64,000 nt of DNA, taken from Dipylidium caninum. Taxonomy: Eukaryota > Platyhelminthes > Cestoda > Cyclophyllidea > Dipylidiidae. This document shows, in pieces, positions 12,001 through 27,000 of the stretch (position 1 is the first letter of the stretch; each line of letters starts with the position of its first letter). The notes beneath the pieces were generated by a model that did not search any database, was not told the origin of the DNA, and saw nothing but the letters and a program-made list of their open reading frames with translations. The stretch is from contig QEYB01001401.1 in assembly GCA_017562135.1 (NCBI GenBank), forward strand, positions 124,001 to 188,000, read 5' to 3'. Made by a program: the position numbers and the translations under genes.

Positions 12001-15000
12001 TAGACAAGCTGACTTGGCGCAAAATTCCTCCATCAAAGGTCACTTTCCCATTGCTAACCCCTCCATTTCTTGACATACTGTCATTTAAAGCCTCGCAATC
12101 CGAACAGCGCGTGGTGTAGCTCCCAAGAAGGCAGGTGGGTGAGGTGTCAGTCAAGTGGGTTGGGTTGTTAGAGGGTGATTGCCCGAATGACATATTAGCA
12201 TTGACAAAAATAACAACACGTAGCTCGAGGTGAAGGGAGACAATGAAAAAGCTCAAGTGAATTGGATGTTCGTGGCATTGTCAAATAGAGAGGAAAATAC
12301 TCTTCTTCCCAGTGAAATCCCCTGGACTTCGAAGTAGTTTAAAGGCAAAATCGTAAGTAAAAGTGGAAGGAGGCCAGAGGAGAAAAGCAAATAACAAAGT
12401 TTACACTCACTGGAAGTTTGACCATTTCGAATAAAGTGGTTCTTGTAGTATTTGATGCAGCCACCGGCTCTAAACCAATAGGGTCGGCCATTTAGAGCCT
12501 CTCTTAATGAGAATACCACTGGCTGCATGCCTACAAGATATAATAAAAGGTTAAAAATAAAATAGACAGCATTAGTGTTTCTATCCAAACCGGGTAGGAA
12601 AGGATTCTATCAAAGCTGTTTACGTTATGGTAATAATAGAAAAAGAGAAGATTAAAGCATGATATAATGAAAATGAGCGGATAGAAGAGGGATAAGAAGA
12701 AGAGGGGGGAGGGGAGGGGAAAAGGGGAATGATTGAACTTAGGGCTGGACGAAAAGCTCGGATGAGTGGAATACTCTGAATGATTGGGGCACGATTTGAT
12801 AAACTCGTGGTCGGGAGACGCGGCATTATTGAGTGATGTCTGACTGGTTACGTGGTTCCTCAAACGTTAAAATTTATTGAAGTGGCCAGTGAGAAAAGGG
12901 GACGTTTAGGGAGTAGGGAGAGGAGTGGAGTGAATAAGCGTGAAGTCGCTAAAAACAGTAGCCAACTCGGACATCTACGAGGGCAAAGAGGACAGCTTTC
13001 CTACCGATCCACGTCGAGACTTTCTTTAAAGTAAAATTAACAAAATAAAAAATAAATATCGCGTACCTAAAAAACTACTTGTGAAGAAATATTGTTATAC
13101 AGTTCTGTGAGCAGAAATTATAGCCACTAGTTCAACTTCATATGATGACTCGGTGGTAGGCCATTGGACACGTCACATCCATGCCTTCAAAGGGGCTGAG
13201 AAGATCAGATTTAGGGAAGAGGGGTCGAGGGGGAGGAGGAGGAGCGGGGAATTCACATGACGATAAAGTTAGAGGTGAGATTGAAACCCAAGTGAAAGAT
13301 CAGGATACAAATCAGGTGGCCTTGAGATGAGGGAATATTTTACCGCATGGCTAAATAAATGAAAGTCGCACAATTTAAATGAAAGAGTGAATAAATCGAG
13401 GTTCAGATGGAATTGAAAGACGATTCGCTAGTCAGATGATTATGCGAGCAACCAACGTCCAGGCTGATTTGTGACGGGGAGAGAAAAAGGATGAGCGTTT
13501 AGGGATGGAGGTGGATAGAGTGATTTTTTGATGAAAAGACACACATTAAGTACTTAAGTCGACCCACCTCCGTTATACTGACTGCCAGCCTTCTCCAAAT
13601 TGATAATATTGAAACGATAGCGAATCATGTTGTCGATGTTGGAGACACGGAAATAGAACCACTGGACGTGGGAACGCGTGTTGAGATCGGGCGAGAGAAG
13701 GAGATCATACTCTGTCTGGCGTACTTGGATCACCTTCCTGAGATTGCCACTCTCGAAACGCGATTCGAATTGCAAGTGACCCACGTCGGCGTCAAAATGT
13801 CCCAGTCTAGAGGCAAAGTGTCATGGGGAAGAAGAAAGCACGGCAAAAGGGGGGAGAGACTTCCACGAATCACCTGTGTAAGCACGTATTTTTACCTTCG
13901 CCGCAAAACACCGTCCACATAATAGCGATATCATTTGCACGTTCGGTTAAGGCGAAAGTACCGCAATTAACTCCTGAAAATCCCACTATCTTAATGCAAT
14001 TGTTGCCCGTTTAAATTGAAAATGGTATTTAAAAATTGCTCATTGCTAAACGCATCAAAGAGCGACATATTTGGGTGGGAATTAGAACTACCTCTGCAAA
14101 TGCAACGGCTGATGGTTTAAAAGGAATCGGTGGACTGCAATCGACGCGGAGGTGGGAAAATGTACGACTAGAATGGATGCCATGAGATAAGCGCCATTCA
14201 TTTGGCTAAAGGTGGGCAAATAAGGAGAAATTTGGGGGTACCGTTCGCCCATCGCTCCAGTGTTTGTGAGCTAAAACGTTCGCCTTGCGGTTATCTCCGC
14301 ATCCAGCGACAAAATTCTCCGCCGATTAATGAGTTGGCGGGAGGTGAACAAAGGAATTTGCACGGGATAAATAAACCGCATTAAAAAAAGGTAAAAGAAA
14401 TACAAATGAGACTTACAAAATCTCATCAGAATTACCCAATACGCCTCCATTTCGCGTATCCAAGTTCCTTTCCTGCTTTATCAACTCGTCCACATCGAAG
14501 ACCACCCGATTGATGAGATCGTCAGCGTACACCACCCGCCTTACATCATCCAACGACAGAGGGATCATAGAATTCGAGTTTAGTAAACCTGAAAGAGGAC
14601 AAGTGGGTGGGAAAAAAGGAAAAGTTTCACAATAATGAACTGGCACAATTGACACGAGAAATAAGTTAGGTAAATTCAAATCCATAAGACAAAAACGGAA
14701 ATGATAGAGATTTGACGTTATAGCAACATATGACCGAATTTTGATTGTTTTTTTTCGGCACAAAAGTTAGGAAAACAGCCAAGAATTCCACACAATGGCC
14801 GATTCGACACTTTCCAAGGTGGAACCAACGTTAGTGTAATTAACTAGACGTTTTCGCGGTGGGAAGAGGCAGGCGGAGAGTGGCTCTAGAGTGAATACAC
14901 TCTCTAACCGCCTCGGTGTTTATTTTGCAACCGCCTCGGTGTTTATTTTGCAACCATGAGAGAGAACCAAGAGTGAGCAGTCTCCATTTGTTCCCCTGGG

Positions 15001-18000
15001 TTCAGCTGAAACTTCGTCCATCAGTGGCTACTCATTGGAGGCGGATCAAATCGCAATCGAGAGTAGCACTGCAAGCTAGAATGACGAATGGTCTGTGCAC
15101 CAACGAGTGAAGTTTAAACGTGTCAACTACCACGCAACAGAAAATTCGGCTATTTCCTGACCTGATTCAACTTCAGTCGATCGAGGCAATTCATCATTGA
15201 GAGAGGGTGGAACCAGTGTCTGATTATGCAAATGGGGAGAGTAGAGAGGTTCACGAAAATCTGGCCCAGTGGCGTTGATCAGATCTGGATAGGCGACCAT
15301 CTTCTCAGGCTGTCGCAAAACGTAGTCCAGAGCCCCGTGGACGTTGCGTGCTGCGATGAGGTAGCGAGAGGCTGTTGATTTGGCCTCTTTAGCTTCCGAA
15401 GTCATGGCTAAGGGAGAAGGAGGAATGAGATAATTAATGTTATATTCCAACTGTGCAGACACAAATTCATCAATGGGGCGCGTTGAGCATCGTCAACATT
15501 AAGGCTGGGACAAACAACTCAGCAGTTCAGCCTCTCACCGTTCGTGGGAAGTTAAAGATCCTCGCCGTCGGTGACTGTTAAATAGTTCGGTGACTGTTAA
15601 ATAGTTCGGTGACTGTTAAATAGTTGGAGGTGTAATCAGCTTCCCTTCATTTGGGGAAAAACAGATCCTCAAAAAACCAACCTATTTACTTAATAACTAA
15701 TCATAAATACGTGAAAGAGGTTGTCAAATCATGCGATGCCAAAAGTAGTATCATTAACTGCACTGAAGTCGACAAGGCTGCTTATCTTGAGAGGTAATAA
15801 AACAACAAACAATATTATGGGTTGCCAAGTTAACTTTCACATGAAGACAATTAGTGATATCATAAGATATTTGATAGCCTCAAATATATTACGACAATTT
15901 ATATGATTCATGATCAAAATGGCAAGTGTCAATGAAACGCCCACGAAAAGAAATATCAGAGGGAGACTTCATCTGGGCTTTCTTTCGATTTACCACAGAA
16001 TTTTGTTGTTTTTCAGCCCTACTCCCTGTTTTTTCATCAAATTACACTTTATAAACCCGCGATGACAAACTTGGACTTAAATTGTAGGACATCATGAGAA
16101 GGCAAATGAACTCCCACCCGAGTTTGCCTCCTATTGCACTAATTCAAGGATCAGTTTTTCTCGAGATCATAAGAAACCAGACAAAATAAATTTACCTTCG
16201 TAGAGGTCTTCCTTGGAAGAGTCTCCAACATTCCCCTTTGGTGACACCAGGCAAGCACCGAGAAGTCCCGGGAAGTCCCTCCACTCTGGGAAAAAGTTGC
16301 CATGACTATCCATCAAATCGGCCAGACCAAATGTATTTGGTGGTAAGTCAATGTCATCGAGTCCATCCACCAGATTGGGAGTGGCACACGCGCTACTGGA
16401 ATCCTCCTCCTCACAGCGTCCATCATCCTCTAAATCGGCTTCTGCAGCGGTGACCACTTCTTCGTCCTCTTCCACATCATCGACTTCTTCCTCATCATTT
16501 TCATTATTGGCGCCATCCAGAACCTTTTTGGGGAGTTGAAGAGTTTGAGTTGGTCTCGGGATGCCTTCAAGTGGAGCGGATCTAATTGCGCTAGGGAGAG
16601 GCGTTTGAAGGGGTTTTGTTCTGGAGCGCTGAAGGTGAAAGTGGGTGGAGAGGAGGGCAGAATTTTAAAAGTTGTGGAAAAACTACGGTTAATGAAAATC
16701 AACATATGTACGCACGGCGCAGGATGACTGTATTAATCCACTTTAAATGTTCAAAATTTTTCCCATTGATGATTTTTGTCACATGTTCGACTATTTTTGT
16801 ATTATAAGGAGAAAAACTCTCCCATAAAAGTGACTTCCTGGTACTTTATTGGCAGAAACAATAAAAAACGCTTTACATGGGAATAAGTTCACTGAAAGTG
16901 TAAAACAATGACAACCACCTTTTCATGTCACCTTAACCAATCATCCTAATTCAAAATTATGTATTCCCTTTTAAGTGGATGCCATTTAAGCCATAACTTG
17001 CCCCCCCATGGCTGTGAAACGCTCGTAGTCGTTAAAGATATTAATTAAAGGAAGTAGACGCCTTTGAGAGTTACATTAGATTTTATCCCAGTTTCTACGG
17101 AATTTTCAAAACACATCATTAGTGAGACATCAAAAATACAATCAGGTACTGACAAAGCACTTTTCCCCTTAGTCGTCTTTGTGTGCTCTATAGGTTGAAA
17201 ATGAGGAATTATGAAAAAATGAAAGAGAATTTTGAAGATTACGACTCATCGAATAGAAGATAGCGAGAATATTTTTGGAGGAACTAGGCGACTTCTGAGT
17301 GATATCATTTTTTGTGTTACCCAATGGAAACGAAGCAATTGCATTGACAAAATCAACAGATATAAACTGTTTGAAGGAGAAGGAATTTACCCTGGAAACC
17401 TTCGGTACTTGTCCTCCAGCATTGCCCGAAATGTTGGTGTCTCCAGTAAACAAATCACCGGCTGATGAAGCGTGGCGTATCTCGACTGCACTTAAGAGGC
17501 CCTCCAAATGCAATGAGGAAAAAGCAGGCTCAAGTTGGGTGTTCGACGTCACGGATCGTCCACGAGGAGGCTGAAATTGCAAATGTAGGACTTTCAGGCT
17601 GGAAGGGAGAAGCGAATAACAAAAAATAGTGCACAATTTACAGCAGCCACATCAACGGAAGTACAGGAGACGCCGGGCAGCAAATCACCAGCCAAAGGAG
17701 CGGCGGTGATCTTGAGGTCCTTCGAGCCTCGATGCGATGGCGCATGACGTGATTTACTCCTCTTGCTGTTACGATGCGTCCTTGTAGAAGTCCTGGCCTC
17801 GACTCTGCCGACAGTTAAAGAAGTACGACTCGACCCTGTGGCGCAAGGCGGTAGAAAGTGCCAGAGTCAGGGGATTTGAAGAGTATTTTTTTCGGTGATA
17901 TATAAAACAGTCAAGCAAATTAACGCCAGATAGAAGAATTTATTTAATCCCCAAGGGGTGTGTAAAAATTTGGAATGCAACAACTTCGAAGGCAGACTTC

Positions 18001-21000
18001 CCTTTTCCCAACTGGAAAGTCACTAGAGAGTGAAGAAGTATGTGTCAAAGTCCGCGAAGTTTTATTCAAGGCAGACAATCACTTATCCCACTGCGTCTTA
18101 CTACGACCTATAAAGTGAGGAAAATCATCGCGGTATGCACAGCCATACCCCAACGGTTCCTCAGCGCACTAAGTTGTATAACGAGGAAGGTCTTGGCTTT
18201 CACAGGTCCACTCGACATAGAGGAACCATAAAATCCCATTCTCAAACGGAACTAGAATCTACTTTGAGACAGGGTCATATGCACTAGTAGAGTCAGGCTA
18301 CATAAATGATCAGAGACCCACAAAGGCTCAGGGTAATGCAGGCTTGAAAATACCACAATGAACTAGATAGTAGTGCATTCAATTAGTGAAAGAGAAAAAA
18401 GAAAAGATTTCAATAAAAGTGAGTCAAAGAAGAAACTGTCAACCAAACAAAAACCCAGAGGCTAACCAAGAGCCTTAGAATTTCCTTTGAGAAACAGCGG
18501 TTGTTGGCAGCTTCTACTACGTCGTAGTCTTACTTGCTGATTAGGTGTCGGGTTGGGAGTCTCGGTTTCAACAAGCTCGCCCTCATCGCCAATGGAGGGG
18601 AGCTTTAGACTAGCGGGTCTAGGCAAAAGGAAGGCGAAATTGTTGTCTCACCAGATTGGAAGTGGTACATTCTAGTAGAACGAGGGCAAAAGGTGTTACA
18701 GGCAAAAAATAGAACTTTGGCTTCAAGAGTGAAGCGGGCATCTAATTCCTTCGCACTTGTCTCACTATTAACTAAAAAGAATACTTCTACCATTAGATTA
18801 GCCTAAGTAGCGCTTTGACATCAGTCTGGCATTGACTCAACCCCTCACTACGATTCTAACTTGGATGAAAGAAATCATTAGAAACACGGGAAACCTCTAG
18901 GAAAATTAGCAAATGTAAACCAACTTGCCGTAAACATTGCCTAAAATAACCCCATTATAAGTATTATTTATAACAGAGCAAGAGTTATATAAGAGGGAAC
19001 GCGAAAAGCAACAATAACAACAACAACAACAACAGTGACATAATAGGGATTAACGATAACAGAAAGAAGGCAGAGGGGGGATAAGAGAGGCCGTGGAGAC
19101 CTTATGAGGGAGCACTTTATGTCAGTAAGCTATCAAAAGAGCCAGACGGCATCAGAAAGAGCGACTCAGAGCAGCCATGGCGTCCTGTATACTGTCAGAC
19201 TGTGCTACTGGGAGACGAAAAAACAGTTGCACGAGGGTGATCACCCAAGCGACACATTGTGAAACCATCCCTATTCTCGATTTTAGAGGTAGCGAAAAGC
19301 TAAAAAAAATTTTGTTTCTTTTAAAAAGCACACCTTGTCCAGACACTTCTAATGAGAATTGTGAAAGGATGTCAACTTTTCTAATTGATAGAGGTAAAAT
19401 CGTCAAGCCAGAGTAACTCCTTGAAATTTTATTCCATTTCTTTTAAAGAAGGAACTCATTCAATTGCTAATCGTGTCAGCCGCGAAATGACCTCAGCAAA
19501 TTATGATGCAAAAAAGGTTTCCACAATGGTTTGGTGAAGAGAACTGACCCGTTTCCAAGCGAATAGTCCTTCTACGTACTGCAGAAGGGCTAAAACTCCT
19601 CCCTATCTGTGCCTAAAGGGACACCCTGAAGAGAGCTACAAATCCAATTTCTTTTCTTGCCGTTCTTTTTTTTTCAAGACATAAAAGTCCACTTCGAAGA
19701 AAAAAAGAACAAATATTCAGCCAAATGGACGTCTGCTACGATGGGAAATTTTAGTCCTCCGAGTCTAGGAGTGAGACTTTACCGCAATACAAACTTGAAG
19801 AGACGTATAAAAAATGAGTTTTCCTAAATGGATCCAAAAATGGATCTCGGCTTTCTTACAAAAATAAATAAAGAGATGAAGTGTTTTCTGTTATGAAACA
19901 AGTCAAATGTCTCATCCTCCGTCAAAGTTCATCAAATAGAAAATTTACTAATTAATTTCTATGCACGGAAAAGGATATGTTTCTGGGTACACAGCATTCA
20001 CTTCTACTTTTAATGATGTAAATAATTTCAAAAAGAATATAGGATAACAGGAGAAGGAAGAAATCAGGAAAGAACAAGACCCACCTTGTTGCCTTTTGTG
20101 ATTTGTCTAAAGAGTCATATTCCAGTAAAGTTAACTGAGACAAAAATACTTGTGGCTTAATATTTTGACCTTATAAAAGCAAAAACAATAATGAGAATGA
20201 TAAAAGAAGTAGACTGTATAGTAAAAGTTTTTGGGAGTGAAAGACAATTCTCTACTGGAGCCACAGGGGGATGTGGTGCTTTTCAACTGCCTGAGTAGCT
20301 CAGACGCGAAGGAAACCCACTTCCGACGGAGTCTCAAAAGCGTGTCTTCGTGAGGGCAAGTCGGAAAAAAACAAACCCAATGTGTATACGACTAGTTTCT
20401 CCTTTTCACGCAAACATTTGATGCATTAATTATTTTGTGTGTGCATATTTAACATGGATCGAATGACTACGAAAAAAATCCTTAACAATTCTGTGTTTAT
20501 AGTAAAAAATGATGAGGAAAGAAATGCCTTTTTGAAAGTGAAAAGTGATTTTTAGCCGGTGATTTTGACTTTAGGATGGTTGGAAAACAAAATTTAATAC
20601 AGACGTAAGGAAATGAAAAAAAGAATATGACCAAAAGCCCTTTCGGATACAATGTTTTGACCCATCTTTTTTACTAAACAATTAATTTTACCGTCGGTAT
20701 TGAAGACAATTTTAAGAATTGGCTCAGGCGGGTGAACTGGTAGTAGACGGTATGGACAACACCGACGCAACAGGTCGCATGCTCCATTCAACACCATTTC
20801 CAAATGCGGTTCCTGCTCTTCCTCCACCGTTCCATATACGCCGTTTGCTGTCATGAGCGACGATGGAGACGGAGCAGTTGAGGACGAAGAGGAAGAGGAG
20901 TAGCCGACCGACGTCGGTGATGAGGCAAGGGAATCAGTGGATGGTGTCTTTGGAACCTGCTGATGCTCTTCAGGAGCCTGTGTATTTTCCTGTAGACGAG

Positions 21001-24000
21001 TACTCTTCAAGTCGGTACTTTTATCTTCTACTCGTGCAATCCCCTTTTCTTTGATGATCATTTTACTTGCACAGAAGGAGAAAAGAGCAAAAAAACCACC
21101 AGCCGAGACTATGGCCCGTCTTCCGGCGCCTGTGAAAAGAACAAGTCAACAGGGACCACAACCACCTTGGTGATGAATTAACAACAATATTAACCTTTAA
21201 AGAGCATCTCTACGCTTTTCATTTAATGTGTGAATCTACAGCAAATGAAAAATTGACTATGCTTCAGGAGAGACTAACGAAAGTTAAGTTAATATAAATC
21301 CAAGTGGAGGTTCTCATCGCTACCAGCTAAGAATATCGTCGAAGATTCACTCACGTAGATCTGTCAGCATCTGCAACGAAGTCAACGCAACCAGTTGTAG
21401 ATCAACCAGACGTCCACTGATGTCGGATCGATGCAGGCCAAGAAAGAGATCCAGCAGAAGCGGAACTGCGCCACCACTCGCCGCTCGAGTCACATTGTGT
21501 TCTGAACACGCAAAAGGTAAGAAAAAAAAACTATTCAACTAAAAGGCAGTAACCTCGGAAAGGTGGGTGTTGGTGGGAGGAGAGGGCGGTTTACTGAGGA
21601 GCAGGCCAGTTAACGCTGTTAGGCAAGATTATTCAACAAGAAACCCACAGTCAGCTCAGATACTGTTCTTCTTTTGTTTAGCATTCATGGGAAAGAGGGA
21701 GAGAGAAAGAGAGCGAGACTGATAGGGCAGTAGAAAGTGCGCCAATGTTACACAACCGACATTAAACTTCCTAGCCAGTCATTGCAAGACGCCCGTCTAG
21801 TGTGGTTTCAATTTTTACTGTTGTTCAAAAGTGACAGAGAGACGATCAACACTTTGTGTTGTCGTGTTATTTGACACTCCTTAGCAAAGACAGCAAAAAT
21901 AGTCCTTCCATTTACGGAGGAAATACGTCTTCATTAATGACACCGGAAGGGCATTGGAGGGAAGGTCAAAGAATCTCCGAAAGTTATTTCAACCTCTGAC
22001 TAGAAATGAGGACTTCATAGCAGAGGAAATAACTCAGACTATCAAATAAATGAACCATTAAAAAAATTTACTGACAGGAAAAAAATACAACATTGTCTAC
22101 ATGAGGTCGTAAGTGAAAAGTGGATGCATTCGTATTTGTGTTCTCTAGCTTTGATGAATGTTCTGCGAGGAATGTCCACACGTTTCCAACATAGCTTTAC
22201 TTTTAGTGGACGTCATTTCAGGTCAAGAGACAGGGAACCTTCTCATTTTAATTATACAAAATTACGAGAAAGAAAATAAGCAGGTCACAGTGAAACAAGA
22301 TTAGCCAAGGAGAAAATACGAAACCATGTGTATTGAATGGAGATAGGAAAAAAGGCGTATAGAAAAGTGGGACTTCCCAAGAGTAACCGGAAACCCAAAA
22401 GGCAAAATTATTCCTAAAGGTCGTACCGACGGGACTCGACATTCGTGAATAAGTAAGAAAAAAAAACGATTCGCCCTCTTTTAAATGACAACAAGTTGCA
22501 TATTTTTAAAATGTGAACAAAATTTCACACTAGAAAAAAAGGTGTGTTTATTTCAAGCACCAAAATACGTCGATTATGCCGTGTCCAGCGAATGCAGTCA
22601 CAATTTGAGCAAAAAGAGAGGAAAGACTCGCCATTTATGGATGGAGGCGAGGGTGGAGGATTCCTTTTCCCTCAAATAAATATATCTGGCTCATGCCAAA
22701 GTTTCTCTAAAATTGTAAATAGGCTTAAATGTATCAAGACATTTTCAAAAAAAGTATGAATTTGCCGGCTTTACAGCAGTCATAAGGCAACAACTAACGA
22801 AGCATCCATACGCAATTGCTAGAAATAGCGGGCAAATGACAGTTAACTCACTACTTTAGACAATCTAGTCCTGACAAGCACCTCGAGGTTTCATGAGAAA
22901 TAGAGTTAAAATGAATAAGCGAGGACCATATACGCTCATGTAGAGATGATATAAAAGGGAAATTAAACAAAGTAGTTAACGCGTCCAATAATCCTACTGT
23001 GGAGAGCTGATATATAACCAGGCTAATTCCTCTTTCTTTTTTCCTCCCTCTGGGGGGGAGGGGAGAGGTGTGAGTGACTTATCAGAAAGTAAACAACAAC
23101 AGACGACCATGCTTTGAAGTGACAAGTAAACAACCAAATGAAAGGCCAACAGGTTAAATCATTTGGATTGGCGATTAGCAAGACTATAAAGGGAAAGCTA
23201 GGAAGGTAAGACTAACTCGCAAAATGTCAGTATAATCCCAAATTGGGTTAGGCAAAGGAAATTAGCTAAACTCAAGCACGCAAATGGGTTTTCACATGGT
23301 TAACGGAGCATCGCAAACTCGTTTGCCGAGGCGAAGGCGCATTTGAGGCTAGTCACTGCCTTAGTAGATTAAAACAGACCATCTTAAGGCGATTAATCAA
23401 GGTGCATAACTTACCAAGCAAATTTTACCGTGTGGATTGTAATCTACATGACGAAGACAGAAATAGGTAGTTTAGGAGGGAGATGAAATTGTGCAGGCAG
23501 GAGTAAAATATGAGTCCGGCAGTCGTTAATTCATACAAATACCAATGAGGAATGACTGGGGTTAGTCTCGCCCTGAACGGCATACGAAGGTCTGATCCTC
23601 CCCATTAAAGGAGCAAAAAATACTACACATTTTATGAAATTATATGAGATATTTCACAGTAATATTGAAGAATCACTGAAAAAAAAGATGAGGTAGAGAG
23701 AGAGACAGAGAGTAATTTCGGAAACTAGCATATTTCCACTAATGGGTCGTTACCAAAGAAGGTAAAGGGTGAGAAAGAACCGAACGTCTTTTTACAGCGA
23801 TTTAGACTCATATGAAGGAAATAGGAAGGAAAAGGCCTTTCTCTAACTGAAATCCCACCTTCAATCGCCTTGGATGTGTCCGTATTATAGAATATCGGAA
23901 ACATGCCCAAAACCTAGACTGGAGAGTAAGGTGTACAGACGACAAAACAGAGAGTCCAAGTGCGTGTTAAGCAAACACCTTGCTTAGAAGCAACCGACAG

Positions 24001-27000
24001 AATCGTGGCAACGGGGTCATGTAGGGTAAATCAGGGTGTCGGGCATGCCTAGCTCCCGTAGCAAATGTGGTAGTCGATGGTTGAAACTAGGTTAAAACGT
24101 ACGTACTTAAAATGGCATAAGAGAAAACAATTATCCCTCGTTTTGCAAGGAAAATATTTGACAACCAAGTTACTACTGTAAGGCAAAAATGCAAGTCCAC
24201 GGTTTTTAAAATGAAATTTTGTGCTGCAAACGATGTCCTTCTGCATGTTCGCCTCCACATAACCCAGGCAAGTCAAAGTGAGAGAAATTTTTCAAATAAA
24301 TTAAAAAGAAAGCCAGATAATTGTTCGAGTATGTAATTACTAACTCAGGGTTGCTTACTGCTTCATGAGTTGCCGCAATAAACAATGGAAGTTTGACTAC
24401 CTTTTACAGCAGGAAGGGAGATTTGAGAAAACTCTAACAGTTGTTCATAAATGTTAAGAGAACGCAAGTCAAATTATTTTCGAAGATGCCGATTTAATAT
24501 AATTTTCACTCTTTAGCAGTCGTCAAGTTCAAGTAAGGTTAGGCGTGAAACATTTCGAGTTGCCATACGTCATTAATCACCCACTGAAAATGTAACGTAA
24601 TGCCAAAATGAAGTCTAATTGAAAGTTCGACGACGACCTAACTTGAACTGATCACTACCTCAGGTCATTAAAAAAGCCCACCAGAATGGGTTTATTCACA
24701 CTCAAACATGGCTGTTTGATGTAGACTATATAAAACGGGTGACGAGACTTTTACTTTCATTCCCACTTTAAAGGCAATTATTAAGGATTTAGATCTTCCC
24801 GCAATTGTGTGATCGACAGAAAAGTAGAAAGTAAACCTTCCGCTATTTTGTTTCTGGGGATCCGTGCCTGAATAAAATGCAAAAGGTTCCAAGAGGAGCG
24901 ACCATTTTATTTGTTAGACAGAGAGCATAAAATAGGTGCAATTAGCAAAGAAGCCATTTCTATTGCGACTTTAAAAAAAGGTCTTAAATGGCATAAACAG
25001 TAGGATGGTGGTTCAGGATATGACCGAGGTTAAATAAAACAGAACGCAGTTATGAGAGCTCTGGATTTCGCCATGGGAAAACTCCAGAATTCTACATAAA
25101 CTGACAGAACCATTTCACTTAGGACATTTTTAGGACATTAGAACACTTCCAATGTTAAAAGGGCAATTGTTAAACGTGTTTCCAAATTAAAGTTACTCAT
25201 ATTAGGATACTTTTTTCCCATTAACGGAAGTGTACACTTCCTCTAGATGACGGCTAAATTGCACAAAAATTAGTTAACCTTAATAAAATCAAAATTTGCA
25301 ACAAATAGATGCAAACTCGAGGGTCTGGAGGCGTAACTTGAGGCCAGTACTCCACTCCGCTGTCGACCCGGGTGCATGATACCAACGTCTGTGGAATAGT
25401 TCTCAGTTATTCGAAAATTGGTAAAACAACAGAAAAAAGGCGAGTAGGGTGCTCAGGTAACTGCAAATATAATCAAAATTAAGGGCAGTTTCAGTGCTAA
25501 CAAGGCATGTCGTTAAGCCTCAACACTAATTGTAAAACCGACCGATAACATGAAAAAAAGATCTATGTAAAGTTATTTTATAAATATGAGAACAAAGTTA
25601 GAAAAATCAGACAGATAAAAGCTAAAGCTGTATCATCCTAACATTACAAGTGACAATGTAAGGCCAATTTTAGGTAGGTGACAAAAGCTGGAAATCGACC
25701 AACTTCTACAGAGGAGAAATCTAGACGACACTGTGGCTATCTGAAAGACATAAGACTCTTATGTGCAGGTATGTAAAATTTTAGGAGTGTCGACGAATAG
25801 CTAACTGCCGGTAAGAAAATAACTTAGAATCTTGGGTGGGAGATTATTCATTTTCTAGACGAGTAACCTAAACTGCCAACTTATGAATAGACAAGCGCCG
25901 ATGCTCCCACTAAATGCTTAACAATCATCGACGATCTCCGTGGAAAATAGACTTAAAACATCTCTTTTAAACCATTAAAACTAACTGCTAACTGGTTCGG
26001 ATTAATGACACCGCCTTGATGGTACCAAAAGTTCCCATATTCTATTTATGGTGGAAAAGTAGGAATTATATCCTCGTCTTCATCTCAAAATAGGACTTAT
26101 CCATTGTAATAAATACAAAAATTTGCAAAAACAAAGGTTTATTGATATTGGATAGCATAAATGTTCTAAAATGTAAATTTGAAATGAAATGTAACAGAAC
26201 CAGATTCGTTGATTTAGAAACTGCACTAATTCCTGGATTCAGATCAGTGGGTACAAAAATAAAAGAATAAATAGGAAAATGCACTCACTCCACTTCATAA
26301 GCACGATTAACGTGTTAATAATCTGTCCCAATGTGGCTGCATTTACTTCCAGGCTTCTACCAACGCCTCGCAATTCCCAAGAATTAAGTATTGCTTTACC
26401 ACTCCCGCCACCTCCGCCATCCGTAGTCTCATCAGACAGTGATGACCCTCCAGAGTTCACTACAGCGGCGGCTGAAGATCGCACACTGCACGGCAGTCCG
26501 GCAGTTATAGCGAGGGCTCGAAGTAGCAAATTCATTGCTCCAAGACGACCAAGGGTAGCTGCATTACTACGTCCTCGACGTCCACAATAGGAACGAAGAG
26601 CTGTGAGAAGGACACGGAAGTTGGAGGCGAGAGAAGAAGACAAACGGGGATTAGATTGGCGGTTTAGAGGACGGGTGATACGGCGACGACGGCGTTGGGC
26701 GGGAGCCCCATGGGAGTTGTTAGTAGCGTTAGCGACGGTTGACGAAGTTGCGTTCACTGTGGACGGGATTGGGCAGCACGATGTCCGATGAAAGAGTGAA
26801 GATGAACAACCTTAGAAAGGATAAAAAAGAAAGCGGTTAAGGATACAAGGTAAAAGGGAAGGGCATAAGAAGGAAATAAACTTAATTGAGTGTGGTTCCA
26901 CTTATTAACTTCGGATACTTGAAGGTAATTCTCCAAGTAAATAATAAAATAACAAAAAAGTATTTTAATGTGGATGCAAAGGCTATGAATGTGAAAAGCG

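Noticed and set aside
20131..20337. Minus-strand frame starting near [18 protein letters not shown] as a CCP1 exon
   Set aside because: It may be part of the linker, but no donor gives a phase matching both neighbours, so it was not added to the exon list.
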